Assembly: GCA_021018995.1 (NCBI GenBank)
Contig: CM037593.1
Location: 17,946,088 to 18,010,087, forward strand
DNA length: 64,000 nucleotides
Reading direction: 5' to 3'
Source: Chloranthus sessilifolius
Taxonomy: Eukaryota > Streptophyta > Magnoliopsida > Chloranthales > Chloranthaceae
Of the stretch, positions 11,359 to 20,602 are shown one piece after another. Every line of letters begins with the position of its first letter. Within the stretch, counting starts at the first letter, position 1. The position numbers and the translations under genes are program-made. The notes below the pieces were generated by a model, which saw only the letters and a list, made by a program, of their open reading frames with translations, made no database searches and was not told the DNA's origin.

Positions 11359-12478
11359 ACTCATTTAAATTAAGTTTAAGAAATGATAGAATATGAATAT
11401 GCTAAGCTACGAAATATTAAGAAAGTGAGGGCTTAAGCCCATACAAATATGAAATCGGGGCGGGGACTTACGCCCATAATCGAATAATGTTATGATATAT
11501 TAATATACGCTGTGGAGGCCAACTAAACATGAATTAAGCTTCTACACGTGCCATATCTTGCGTGCCATCACAAGATTCAATGCCTGCAGTCAAGACGGGT
11601 CTTAAGGACAATAAGATACGACAGTGTCTCAATTTAAGAGGACACTGATTTTTATACGCGCAACCTGATCGGGCTGGATGATGGTTTATGTTATGATATG
11701 GAGGTTAGGTGGTTATCTATATGTGGACCTCACGTGATAGGCTCGAGCAGCGATCCTAACACAGATCGTTTAAATAAGATAAGTAAGATACGAAGTACGT
11801 TGTGTATGCGTATGAAGTAATAATAAGACTTTTGATATGCTACGTAAATTAAGTTGGCAAGACAAGTAAGAAAAACAATAAACATTAGAAGCATCATATG
11901 TGTTGCATTCAGTTACGTCCTTTCAATTTTATTATTACGAAATATTTATAAGTACTTTCATTATGTTGTTTAAATAGAATTGTAAGAGTTTCACTTTCAT
12001 TTACAAGGTTGCACCCATGATCACTCGAGTAGATTGTGGTGGATCGGTTGTACAACGCAATGAGTTTACGTGACTGAGTAAACTCACCCCACCAAAAATT
12101 AACACTTGTAGGTGAAGATATTAACTACATTGCCCCAGTGGACTTGATGCATTAGTAGATTATGGAGTTTATGAGGGTGACGAAGTAGATGACCAGATAG
12201 ACTATGTCAGGTATGTGTTAAATTTTTTAAAAGGACTTTTTAGTAGACGGTCGTGCCTTAATTTATGACCATTTTGTATGATGGACTCAAAATTCAATGT
12301 AAGCTTATTGAAGAAAATGTTTAATGTGAGATAAAAATTTGATTCACGATTTTTGGGAGCTTAATTTTATGTAAGATTTAGTAAGATACGTATGTCCGAT
12401 TATCACCTTAACAAACGTGTGGGGTCATGACACGGGATTCTAGGCCCTTGAGATCAGGTAGGATTCTGGGTCGTGACA

Positions 12479-13304
12479 GTAGTGTTACTAATATTTTACT
12501 TTCAATTTCCAAACTTCTTTTGCAAGGTACTATTGATTTTTGTTAAGATTTCAACAGAATTATACGATAGACCAGAAATTTAGCAAGGCTAAGTACAGAC
12601 TGAGCTTCGCAAATACTTTCGGTATGGGATCATTTCAGAAAAAATTGAAAAAGTTACTCGAAAATTTTCAGGGAGGACAAAAAAAATTATATATATTATA
12701 TTAAATATTCATAAAAATCTTATTTATTATTTAAAAATAGATGAACATACAAAATTCATTAATTTTTGCAAAATTTTGTTAATTCCGCCTAAATTAATAA
12801 AAGGGATAATTAGAGAAACATATCTCAAAAACAAACTTTTTAGCAAAAAAGACCTGACCTCAAACATTTTAGAAAAATGGGGTTTTCATGGATTTTGGAA
12901 CTTGAGAAAACCGTGAAAGCACTGTTTAAAAAAAAAACCATGCTTTTACTGTTTTCTAAAGTTTCAAAACCCGTGAAAGCACCATTTTTCTAAAGTGTTT
13001 GAGGTCGGATCTTTTTTGCTAAAAAATTTGTTTTTAACGCATTATTTTCTGAAGTGCCCTTAATGAAATTTTTGGAAAAAAGTACCAAAATTTCCTTGAA
13101 AGTTTCGTCAAACCCCTGTTACAATGAATTTCGGAGAAATTTGTAGGTGCAAACAAGATGATCCGACGTTACCCAAGGCGGCTGCCGCGTGGACTAATTC
13201 TATATTTCTTTCAACCATTTCCAACTTTGTAAGCTTCCGAGTAAATATAACTTGTAATCTATATTATATTATGTTATCTTCCAAATATTTTTGAGCTAAT
13301 TAAA
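12479..13304. other. End of duplication copy 1 and junction to copy 2
   Basis: Positions 12479-13175 continue the sequence cut by E1 and match 49855-50300, apart from the MITE. From about 13176 the match stops. The next 130 bp form the junction to copy 2, whose ORF region begins near 13336. A 29-bp repeat of AATTTGAATGCCTCGAC lies at 13348-13390. No gene. Confidence 0.55.
12799..13059. mobile_element. MITE, 261 bp, TSD TTAAT, empty site present
   Basis: The two halves are reverse complements (shared words AAAAACAAA, TTTTTTAGCAAAAAAGA, GACCTCAAACA, TTTAGAAAAATGG, CGTGAAAGCA). The outer ends read GGGATAATTAGAGAA and, inverted, GGGCACTTCAGAAAA. TTAAT flanks both ends (12794-12798, 13060-13064). 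The duplicate at about 50163-50190 reads straight through with a single TTAAT, an empty site. The size fits a Harbinger- or hAT-like MITE, but the family is not settled. Confidence 0.8.
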
Positions 13305-13379
13305 TCCAATAAATATTCTTGTTCCTACATCTCCACCATTCACCACCAAATTTGAATGCCTCGACCTGTAAAAATTTGA

Positions 13380-13787
13380 ATGCCTCGACTACCTACACGA
13401 ATTACCCACATCCATAACACCTCAAACACGAAATTGGAGTTGCAAATTCGATCCCCTCCTACATATTTAGCGGAAAGAATCCCAATATCGCCACAGGCAA
13501 CAGCTGAGTTGAGGTACAGAGATTACTGGGTCATGGACTCAAATCCTGATAGAGTGCCAAATATTTGCATCTGTTACTACGACGGAGAAGAGCCGCGAAC
13601 CACTGGTATCTATCTAGAGCTGGAGAAGATCAAATATTGTTCGGATATAAGGCTGATATTTGAGGAAAGAGTCTTGAAGATCGATTATTGTCCAAGAAAA
13701 TTTTCTGATCAAATCAGGTTCTTTGCTTTTCTTATTCTTTCTTTTTTTCTCCTAGTCTTCAATGAATTCTCGTCTGGTTTTCAGTGA
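13380..13787 (+). CDS. Unidentified ORF, 135 codons, copy 2
   Basis: An uninterrupted frame starts at ATG 13380, in the sequence TTGAATGCCTCGAC, also found in copy 1. It encodes a basic N-terminus (MPRLPTRITH), a middle part with PDRVPNICICYYDGEEPR and TTGIYLELEKI, and a hydrophobic C-terminus after CPRKFSDQIRF. Copy 1 (2397-2813) has the same frame with an early stop and several amino-acid changes. No signal peptide is clear and I do not recognise a domain. The last 30 residues may be an artefact of reading past a splice site. It could be an exon of a lost gene or a chance ORF kept by recent duplication. Confidence 0.4.
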   Translation: MPRLPTRITHIHNTSNTKLELQIRSPPTYLAERIPISPQATAELRYRDYWVMDSNPDRVPNICICYYDGEEPRTTGIYLELEKIKYCSDIRLIFEERVLKIDYCPRKFSDQIRFFAFLILSFFLLVFNEFSSGFQ

Positions 13788-14164
13788 CTGGTCTAATTTG
13801 GTTTAGAGATTGGGTTTTTGATTTTCTGATGCTCTTCCATATCTCTTCAAACACTTGGGCTTTGCATCTTTTACTCACGATCATGATCACACGATCATGA
13901 TCACTTTTTGTATTATCTGCCACATTTAAATCCAAAATCTCAAGATTCATGGGTAGAACATTAGTGAAAAATAATCTCTATCTTCTGATTTCAGGTAAAT
14001 CAAAGTTTAGTTTTATAATAGTCAATGGTTGATTAATCACTCTTAGGGGCCAAAATGCAAACTAAACACAAAAGCAGGGACTGCAGTGTAAATAGGTAAA
14101 ACCCGAGGGCCGGAGTGTAAATACGACATATCTTAGGAGGGTAAATGCAAATATCCCCATTATT

Positions 14165-14973
14165 AACACCCTATGAACCTGTTACCTCACCCCATACTTT
14201 CAACTGGCATGCATTGACCGCCTATGAATCAGACAATGGAGATGGTTTTTAGTCTCAATCTTCCACACAATCGGATCTTGAGATCATGGATGTTCCATTT
14301 GATGGTCAATTTTCTATCCCATGTGACATACAATGGAGATGGTTTTTAGTCTCAATCTTCCACACAATTGGATCTTGAGATCATGGGCGTTCCATTAGAT
14401 GGTCAATTTTCTATCCCATGTGACATACAATCTTATAAAGTGATCCTAAAGTCATTTGGCACGCTTCTCGCTCAGACATGATTTTAAGGTTACTTTTTGG
14501 AATGTGTGCCTCATGGAATCAAAATCTAATCGTCTGATGATACACCCATGATCTAAAGATCCATTGGGGTAGATTGGTGCAAAAATAATCTCCATAGTCT
14601 AATTCAAAGGTGGTCAATGCATGCGGGCGGGAGAAGATGGGTGAGGTCACAGTTTCATGGTGCGAAAATAATGGTCGGACAATGTTATACAGTGGACAAT
14701 TTTTGTAGACAATTTTGCAGGCAGCTTATGTGGCGCTGTGTGATTGGCTACACACATAGTGGGGCCCAAGAACTGGAGCGCCACATAAGCTATCTGCAAA
14801 ATTGTTTATAAAAAATTAGGCACCGTTTATAATTTTCCAATAATGGTTACCATTTCATTTTAAAATATATTTATGATAACAAATAAAATAGAAATAAAAT
14901 AAAAAGGTTAAGACTTTTAAGGGAAAAATGTATTTATCAAGGGACAATCGCTAACGTTAGCATGCTCACCCAC
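14165..14973. other. Non-coding part of duplication copy 2, up to the E1' insertion
   Basis: Matches 3830-4470 of copy 1 and stops at CCCAC (14969-14973), the target-site duplication of E1'. The same sequence resumes at 46713. The stretch around 14690-14815 has inverted matches (GCAGCTTATGTGGCGC and GCGCCACATAAGC), a small hairpin. No gene. Confidence 0.6.
14233..14426. repeat. 97-bp tandem duplication
   Basis: The segment starting ACAATGGAGATGG at 14233 is repeated from 14330 with few differences. Copy 1 (near 3900) has only one full unit, so this duplication arose after the two segmental copies separated. Confidence 0.85.
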
Positions 14974-15286
14974 TGTCACGACCCAGAATCCTAGCCGATC
15001 TCAAGGGCCTAGGCTCCCAAATATCGTGAACCAAAATTTCTTTTCACATTAAAAATTTCCTCTATTAAGTTTACCTTGAATTTGGAATCCACGACACTAA
15101 ATGACAATAAATAAAAGTACGATCAACTACTAGAAAATCTTTTCAAATATTTAATATATACCTGATGTCGTCTAACTGGTCCTCTATAACATTACCATCA
15201 TAAACCGCATAGTCTACTAGCACATCAAATCCATCAAGCAGTGTAGTCCATATCTTCACCTGCAGCTGTTAGTTTTGGAAGGGGGG
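14974..15286 (-). mobile_element. E1' left fragment (sibling of E1, reversed)
   Basis: Starts TGTCACGACCCAGAATCC, the reverse complement of the end of E1, and follows E1 in reverse down to about 12095. It is cut at a G-run by solo LTR SL2 and resumes at 42226 with GTGAGTTTACTCAGTCACG, exactly where E1 would continue. CCCAC precedes it (14969-14973). Confidence 0.8.
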
Positions 15287-16799
15287 TATAATATCCTGAA
15301 ATTTTGAGCATTAAGCAGTGACCTCGGGATCGGTCCCCGACTGGTTGTAGGGTTGACAAAGTGATGGTCAAACAGTGGACTCATGAAGGGGTGAACTGAT
15401 GTGATGTAAATTTGACCTAAGTGTAGTGTATAGTGTGAGTTAGTGGTCATGTACACCTATCTCTGGTGTATGTGTTTAACACACAAGCTAGAAAGATGAT
15501 AAAATGGTTTTAATAAACCTGTTTGCCTTATTTTAGTTGGTGAGAGAGAGTTAAGAAGAGAGAGAGAAAAACCAAGAGGAGTTATTGAGCTAGGATTTAA
15601 TACAAATCAAGAGGAAATAGAGCATTGAATGTTGGATTTAACGCAAGAGGTGCCGTTGAAGCGAAAAGCTGGAACCCTAGCCATCAAACCCAACAAATCA
15701 ATCATTTAAGGGATTTATTGAGGTAAGTTTTATTAGATTTCAATACATAAAGATTTGATGAGTTTAATTCAGTCAAGCATAGTTAGAATGATAGTTTAAA
15801 TACTTAGAAAAAGGAAGAAAATAGAAAAGAAATGGATTTGGGAAGAACAGCCCGAAAGGGGGCTGAATCTGGCCAAATCGATTAATTGAAATCGAGGTTC
15901 GATTAATCGATTTTGGTCTATAAGTTGAAAAGTCAGGGATGCTTGATTTCGATTAATCGATTTGGAAATCGATAAATCGATGTTGAAGGTCGATTAATCG
16001 ATTTAGAAATTGACTAATCGACTGGGTACCTCCAGTGGCTGGAGAAACAAGACTTGGGGAAATCGACTAATCGAGTTGGGAAATCGATTAATCGATTTTG
16101 GATTTCGATTAATCGATTTGGAATTGACTAATCGATTTCGGACATCGACCACTCGATTTGAGAATCGACTTTACTATGTTAAGGATTTCGATTAATCGAT
16201 TTGGGATCGATTAATCGATTTTGGATCTCGATTAATTGATTTTGGGAATCGATTAATCGATTTGGGTTTCGATTAATCGATTTTGGGAATCGATTAATCA
16301 ATTTTGGCAGTTTCACTTGACTTTCTAGTTTGACCTCGAGATTCATGGAGGGTCTAGGACCTTCTTTATTACATCTTTAGTGATGTATTGCATGTGTGGT
16401 GATATACCATAGGTGGTACGTATGAAAGCAAGTACAAGGAGCCGCGTGAGACCTTGAGGCTTGGACCTTCGGAGACCTGAGGTAGGGAACACCTTGAACA
16501 TGTACTTTAATTGCAAGAGCATGTATGTAGTGATATAGAACTCAAACTGAAAATATTTTAACTGTGTAAATCTTTGTAAAAAGGGTGCGTGTGTGACACC
16601 AAGAAAGTGATAAAGGCATCTGTGTGATGCGAGTAACTGAGACCAAGTAATCAAATGAGAATGGGACTTCCCTAGGGATGAGAAAGTGATAAAGGCATCA
16701 GTGTGATGCAAGTAAATTAGACATCTCAGGGATATAAATAAGATTGAATAACTACTGTTAAAGCCTAACTGATATAAGATAGCACGTTACACGATGAAT
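15287..16799 (+). mobile_element. SL2: solo LTR, left part
   Basis: Starts TATAATATCCTGAAATTTTG, a mutated form of the TGTAACATCCCG-type start of many plant gypsy LTRs. GGGGG precedes it (15282-15286) and follows its far end (42221-42225). It contains the CGATTAATCG array (15900-16300) and is interrupted at 16800 by the Athila element. The right part is 40324-42220. Set apart from its insertions, SL2 is about 2.5 kb with no gag or pol of its own. Confidence 0.7.
15900..16300. repeat. Phased palindrome array CGATTAATCG, 20-21 bp period
   Basis: About sixteen exact or near copies of CGATTAATCG begin at 15900, 15950, 15970, 15991, 16011, 16064, 16085, 16106, 16126, 16146, 16166, 16189, 16208, 16229, 16250, 16270 and 16291. 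Except at two larger gaps (15900-15950 and 16011-16064), the steps are 19-23 bp, mostly 20 or 21. Several are extended palindromes (ATCGATTAATCGAT). Many variants fit C-to-T or G-to-A change at the CG pairs. Confidence 0.85.
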
Positions 16800-18146
16800 T
16801 GGTCGATTTTAAGTTTAACCCTTGCAAGTGCACAAGATCTATTGTAACACGGTAAGAACAGGGGTGTCGAATCCACAGGAAAACATGAAATTGTCTAATC
16901 CTTTCAGAGACTTTAAAACACCCAAAGAAGTACCAAGGGAGAAATTCAATTTACCACACAAGTACCACACGATTCTCAATGCAATAAAAGAAAACTAATC
17001 AATCTAGGCCAGAATAAATTATGATAAAGAAGAAAAATAACAGTTTATGAATTGATCAAGGAGTTAGCTAACCATCGATTCGTAACTTTTCTACCATTCA
17101 ATCTCACAAATTTATTTTAAGTCAAAACACCATTATTTATTAGGAAAATAAATGAATCGCGAAGAACGCAACTATGGATCCGGCATACCCTATCTAAAAA
17201 CTATGACTCAGCCTATCATTACGGTATGAGTCATGTAAAAAGGATAACATATCTCAAGATCCTAAGTCACGACAATGATAAATCAATCATTCCACAGCCT
17301 AGATCGGCCTGCAGGAGCAGATCTAGATGGAGTGCTTCTTTTACGGTCATTGATAACCACGATCAATGACTGTAAACGAAGACTCGATAATATTCAACCA
17401 AGAACATACTTATAACCGAATGATTCAATGACAAAATCATGAAATTGTAGAAACAATAATAGAACAATTACTTATCTCCGGTTCGCTTCCTCCTTGAGCA
17501 AATGACTTTAGCCGCTCATCCTCGGTATACAAACCCGTTGTAGATCCGAAGACATTATTTTAATAATGCTCTTTTATTTATCACAAAATCTCCTTATAAT
17601 GCTTTTGTTCCTAGGTACAATCTATGCTCTTACAATTATAAAAGAGAATTAAAAAGAACCTAATATAATCTACTGAGAAGAAGAAGAACCAAGAAGAACC
17701 CTCTCAAAATAGATTCAAAAAAGGCCCCCCTACACTAATTCGTAGCTTCCTTTTTATAGGGTCGAGCAAACCCTATCCCTAATAGCCTCAATCGATTGAG
17801 AATAAAATCTCAATCGATTGACTTTGAATTCGAAATAAGAGAGGGCAAACTTGCCTTCTCCTGTCAATCGATTGACACTTATTCCTCAATCGATTGACAT
17901 CCAGGGATAGATTCTCCACTCTCTTGGTGGATGTTGAGTTGCTTCACGGGTTTCGATGCTTCTTTTGACCTTTTTGTCCATAGCCCTTGTGTAGTCTTTA
18001 ATTACATTCTTTTATGCTCTTTAATAATCCAACGGTCAGAAACACCTGTAATCATTAAAACCTCATAACAACCATCAGATGCTTTCATCAGTTAGCTAAA
18101 TATAGGAAATAGAGTGCGAAATATAGTCACATTTCGACACTGAGCA
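16800..18146 (-). repeat. Athila 3' LTR
   Basis: Matches 38986-40323 almost throughout. On the minus strand it begins TGCTCAGTGTCGAAATGTG next to the polypurine tract and ends AAATCGACCA. It carries two palindrome twins (17788/17810 and 17864/17886). Relative to the other LTR it has a single-copy tract near 17710-17740 (GATTCAAAAAAGGCCCCCC) that the other lacks. Confidence 0.9.
17788..17897. repeat. Palindrome twins in the 3' LTR
   Basis: TCAATCGATTGA occurs at 17788 and 17810, and again at 17864 and 17886. Both pairs have a start-to-start distance of exactly 22 bp. The equivalents in the 5' LTR are at 39959/39981 (first base pair changed to TTAATCGATTGA) and 40035/40057. Confidence 0.9.
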
Positions 18147-18165
18147 CACCCCCAAACCTAAACTT
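18147..18165 (-). other. Athila polypurine tract
   Basis: On the minus strand TTTAGGTTTGGGGGTG directly precedes the 3' LTR. It has the form and place of a plus-strand primer, and the second Athila-type element has AAGTTTGGGGGTG in the same place (63451-63463). Confidence 0.85.
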
Positions 18166-20597
18166 TGCTAGTCCTCGAGCAAAGAGAATGAAAAATATGT
18201 TAAAACAACTACAACTATCATCCTAAACAAAATTAAATTTCACTTTCACAGGGAGCACGATTGCATTTAGCCTATGCAACAAGCCTTTAAACCCCTAGGT
18301 GATCCCTAGTGGAGAAGTTTTGTCTCCTGAAGGTTTTCAGGGAAGGTACCTACAAACTTCAAAGCTTATGAATTTCCTAATTTTTAGTCATGCCCTTGCA
18401 TGGTTAATTATCCGTGAATTCTTATAAAATGCTACTGTCCATGCTTATTTTTGTAATGCTCAATCAATTCAAAATCAATTCAGTTCATTTTTTTTCCAAT
18501 GCTTACAATTCATGCCCATAGTTCTATGCACTTATCACTGCTAAAGTTCTGCTATCTGAGAATAAGTTTGAACTAGGAATCTTTAGATTCCACGTCTAGA
18601 CTCGATTCTCACCACAGGTATGTACTCTAAATGAAATCGCTCCTGATAAATAGTTTTATTTTTCACTCATATGTGAGATTGGAATTATAACACCAATTAG
18701 AAAAATTCTCACATGTTATAAGAAAGACAGTGTACCAAAGAATTTAACGAGAAATCTCACTGAACAGATATTTGTATTTTAAACATGCATATACCAAGCG
18801 CCATAGATATTGTATAATCATTCTCCACACGACATTTACCATTCATGATTGGATCAAAAAGGCCTTTTCTAAGGTTGTAATGGGGCTTGGGTGAAGGTTG
18901 AGAAAGGAAGGAAAAATTGGATTCAAATTTCTCTGAGAAATTGGTAAAAGAGACAGAATTGATTTTATGATATTTCTCGAATTCTTTAGAACCTTTTCTC
19001 TTCATTACACTTTTCTCCTTTTTATTTTTATTTTTATTTTTATTTTTAACACCACTTTCAAATATTTCTCTACCTTTTACACTAAACTGACTTTTCTTTT
19101 TCTCTCTCCCTTTTATGTTTTTTCGCTATATATTTCTTTCAGTACCTTTGCCACATCTCTCTATTTCCTTCCTTGGTCTCATCCCTAATTTCTCAGAGAT
19201 AAAAGGGTAAGGCTTTTTCAACTGGTGTGAAGTTTGGTTAATATAGCTTACAAGGAATAATTAAGGCAAACTCTTTCAGTCAAGGCTCAAAAAGGGGTAC
19301 AACAAGATAAATTCATATAAGGTGGGGCATTTTGGGCACGAACGAGCCAATAATGGCCTTAGATCATTTCTTTTCACGATGGTAATGATGCCTATTTGCC
19401 TTGAGTTTTTACACAATGATTTCTAGTGCAATGGTATAACACACATGAAATCAATAAATCAAAGATAGAGTATACGAGATTTCAACAAATTAAGCAAGAA
19501 ATTCAAAGATACTTCGAATTTATTTCAGCACTCATCAAGAACGAGGACAAAGTTCCAAAGCTCACTGGGTTTTAGTCTTTCTTTGAGATCTTCGAATTCC
19601 AAGTTATATACTTAATTCTCAGATTTGAAATTAAAGCAAAGTGATAGTACAAGATTTTTCAGACATATATCATGAACATCATTATTCAATCTTCAACTTT
19701 ATGAGCATTCATAAAACAATCATGGCATGATAACAAATTTTTTTTTAAGGAATTTTCGGTTATCAACAATTTAAAATTATGAATAAAATTCGAAATTCAT
19801 AAGTTTAGTGGTCATTAGTCGATCGATTGAGACAATGGTCTCAATCGATTGACTGATACAAATTTCCAATGGGCTAATGGGCATCAGTTGATCGATTGAG
19901 ACAATGGTCTCAATCAATTGACTGATATACTTTTAAGATCCGGAAAACAGCCCCCTTTTTTTGTTGTTTTTGTTTTATTTATTTATTTATTTTTTATCAC
20001 AAGTTAATCGAAAATACCCCCCCAAACCTGAACTGATCAATGTCCTCATTGGCTTTGATGGTTAGAAAGTATGGGAGACCCTCCCAAACCTGTTTACTGC
20101 AATCGAGGACCATGAAAGCAAACCAAGTGAAAGGTATTGTGATCAAAAGTGTAAAACACAAAGATATAACTAAACTAAACTTTATTTAAACTGGTGCAAA
20201 TTATTACACTGATTGAAAATTTAGAGAAAAATAACCTAGTCGAAAACAAATTTAATAATAACCTAAACTAAAATATGAAAATCAAATAACAATTAAAAGG
20301 ACTCCTAAAACTATACCCTAAAGCTAACAGCCCTAATCCCTTCAATCATCCATGATGGATCTCTCTTCCTTCGACTTCGGAAATGCGTAATTCCACATCT
20401 CCTCCAAGATGCCGCCCTCGCGTGGTGATGAAAAGGGCGCTTGTGGTGGAGAAGATGGTGGGGTAGGATTCAATTCCGCCCATAAGGAAGTCGGAATCAA
20501 GTGCAACGCCAGGGTGTTGACGACTTTAATGGAGTGTGTAAACTCGAGGGGGCTGCGGGATCTGATAGGAGGTCAAGATCAATAACTTCCCGCGTGG
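18166..20597 (-). other. Athila untranslated region before the 3' LTR, distal part
   Basis: No gene is supported. The first 190 bp next to the polypurine tract are shared with the second Athila-type element (see 63300-63450). A (TTTTA)n tract lies at about 19016-19050. Two palindrome twins lie at 19819/19841 and 19888/19910. The region is cut by the Tekay insertion after ACAAA (20598-20602) and continues at 29766. Confidence 0.65.
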
Positions 20598-20602
20598 ACA
20601 AA

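Larger units (their letters stand above)
7992..12478 (+). mobile_element. E1: long solo LTR, 4.5 kb, TSD GTAGT
   Basis: The element begins TGTTATGACCC and ends GGGTCGTGACA, an imperfect inverted terminus of the TG...CA kind. A perfect 5-bp duplication GTAGT flanks it (7987-7991, 12479-12483). The related uninterrupted site in copy 2 (near 49855-49870) runs straight across, confirming the insertion. There is no gag or pol and no internal long direct repeat, so a solo LTR of unusual length is the simplest reading. A sibling, E1', lies reversed at 14974-46712. The interior shares a block with the untranslated 3' region of the Tekay element, which suggests a chromovirus origin. Short frames such as 9024-9371 are partly shared with E1' but show no constraint I can recognise. 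Confidence 0.75.
2355..13175 (+). repeat. Segmental duplication, copy 1
   Basis: From about 2355 (clearly from 2377) to about 13175 the sequence matches, in order and orientation, a second copy that starts near 13305-13336 and ends near 50300. Shared anchors are the ORF segment at 2397/13380, the AATCAGACAATGGA segment at 3895/14225, the splice-acceptor-like TTTAATTTACAGG at about 4690/46910, the CACATGATAGACTCGA segment at 5035/49600, the TCCTTGTTGAAATG segment at 7935/49805 and the segment after E1 at 12479/49860. Copy 1 alone holds E1, a MITE, most of the foldback element and about 2.5 kb between 5090 and 7635. Confidence 0.8.

Noticed and set aside
16010-16195. Frame encoding repeated RLIDFG/RLIDLG-like peptides as a possible repeat protein
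   Set aside because: It is the CGATTAATCG array read in one frame. The period of 20-21 bp does not keep frame, so the peptide is not under coding constraint.
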